Positions 63,630 to 64,000 of a DNA stretch of 64,000 nucleotides are shown here, one piece after another. Under the pieces are notes generated by a model. It saw nothing but the letters and a program-made list of their open reading frames with translations. It did no database searches and was not told where the DNA came from. Position 1 is the stretch's first letter, and each line of letters starts with the position of its first letter. The position numbers were made by a program, and so were the translations under genes. Source of the stretch: UBA10649 sp963700745 (GTDB taxonomy: Bacteria; Actinomycetota; Actinomycetes; S36-B12); the NCBI GenBank assembly GCA_963700745.1, contig CAVOYT010000012.1, forward strand, positions 62,001 to 126,000. The letters are read 5' to 3'.

Positions 63630-64000
63630 GGCGTCCGAGCCTGCGCGCCCCTGCGCCGGACCAGCGATCACGATGTGACGGATCCTGCCCAGGACGACGG
63701 GGTCGAGACCATCGACCTCCTCCGCACCAAGGAGGCACAGGCCGCCCTGCTTCCTCATGAGCGAGAAGGCGCGATCGACGGCTCGCCGCCGATCGCCGCC
63801 CGTTCGGCCGACCGACGCCCTCTTGCCGAACAGGGCGTCGGCCTCATCGAAGAACAGGATCGCGTCACCCCCTTCGACCGCGTCGAACAGGCGCCGGAGG
63901 TTCTTCTCCGTCTCGCCGATGTACTTGCTGACGATCCGTGAGAGATCAATGCGAAACAGGTCGTGTCCCACGTCAGCGGCCCATTCCGCCGCCGCGCGTT
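63618..64000 (-). CDS. AAA+ ATPase, C-terminal fragment
   Basis: The gene runs off the window edge; about 127 residues are visible. HDLFRIDLSRIVSKYIGETE is the AAA+ region after Walker A, and ILFFDEADALFGKR is Walker B. The usual sensor-1 Asn seems replaced: the corresponding stretch is GLCLLGAEEVDGL, followed by an arginine-finger-like GRIRHIVIA. The gene ends soon after, so the lid is short. It may be a proteasome-ATPase or CbbX-like member; the N-terminal part is out of view. Confidence 0.7.
   Translation of the reverse strand, partial: RAAAEWAADVGHDLFRIDLSRIVSKYIGETEKNLRRLFDAVEGGDAILFFDEADALFGKRASVGRTGGDRRRAVDRAFSLMRKQGGLCLLGAEEVDGLDPVVLGRIRHIVIAGPAQGRAGSDASGS

Noticed and set aside
1..64000. 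CRISPR arrays, insertion sequences and transposases
   Set aside because: No regularly spaced repeats with unique spacers and no transposase-like protein was seen. The 24-bp array at 19031 has no spacers.

Overview
The window is GC-rich, densely coded bacterial DNA, roughly two-thirds G+C by eye. Start codons are often GTG, ATGA and GTGA stop/start overlaps are common, and several families are typical of Actinomycetota: PspC-domain sensor kinases, DUF1918, the 56-residue cysteine-rich protein starting MCR, a PPOX-class flavin-split-barrel protein and LemA with DUF2207. I therefore read it as a chromosomal piece of an actinobacterium. Genus cannot be decided. There is no rRNA, complete tRNA, transposase, prophage module or CRISPR array.

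Layout. 0-13 kb: end of an MDR reductase, an SDR, a SulP anion transporter, lemA-DUF2207, a matrixin-like protease, a YbjN-like protein, a diguanylate cyclase, envelope proteins, a DsbA-like protein, a LacI regulator and class I aldolase (fda). 13-17.7 kb: a seven-gene minus-strand run with a carbonic-anhydrase-type enzyme near each end (an LCIB-like protein and a Tat-exported beta-CA). 18-23 kb: cspA, several very small cysteine-rich or membrane proteins, a 24-bp tandem repeat, a FetAB-type ABC system, a sirtuin and an alcohol dehydrogenase. 23-28 kb: a PAP2 protein, a MacB-type exporter and an arylamine N-acetyltransferase. 28-33 kb: a cupin/TetR operon behind a perfect operator palindrome, a YncE-like propeller protein, GerW/YtfJ, an alpha/beta hydrolase and a ClC channel. 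33-40 kb (minus strand): Na/Pi cotransporter, cysteine synthase, a peptidase-S51-like/CysS-DALR fusion, then GH4 glycosidase plus sugar kinase. 40-50 kb: ribosome hibernation factor, sbcDC, PAP2, acyl-CoA ligase, MFS exporter and a secreted endonuclease/phosphatase-family protein. 50-64 kb: secreted peptidase and CAP proteins, mutarotase, glutathione peroxidase with OhrR, a PspC-type two-component system, an ankyrin lipoprotein, rsgA, a PspC/LiaF-like membrane operon, an S4 protein and an edge AAA+ ATPase.

Quality warning. At least 18 genes are interrupted by isolated one-base shifts while their protein sequence stays well conserved on both sides. I annotate these as single genes with the estimated shift positions. 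Most look like sequencing or assembly errors (often in short G/C runs), not pseudogenes.

Most interesting points: the S51-like/CysS-DALR fusion directly behind a cysteine synthase; two unrelated carbonic-anhydrase folds in one directon; a 26-bp near-perfect inverted repeat; three operator palindromes matched to adjacent regulators or metal-type small proteins; and small unnamed zinc-ribbon and membrane proteins.
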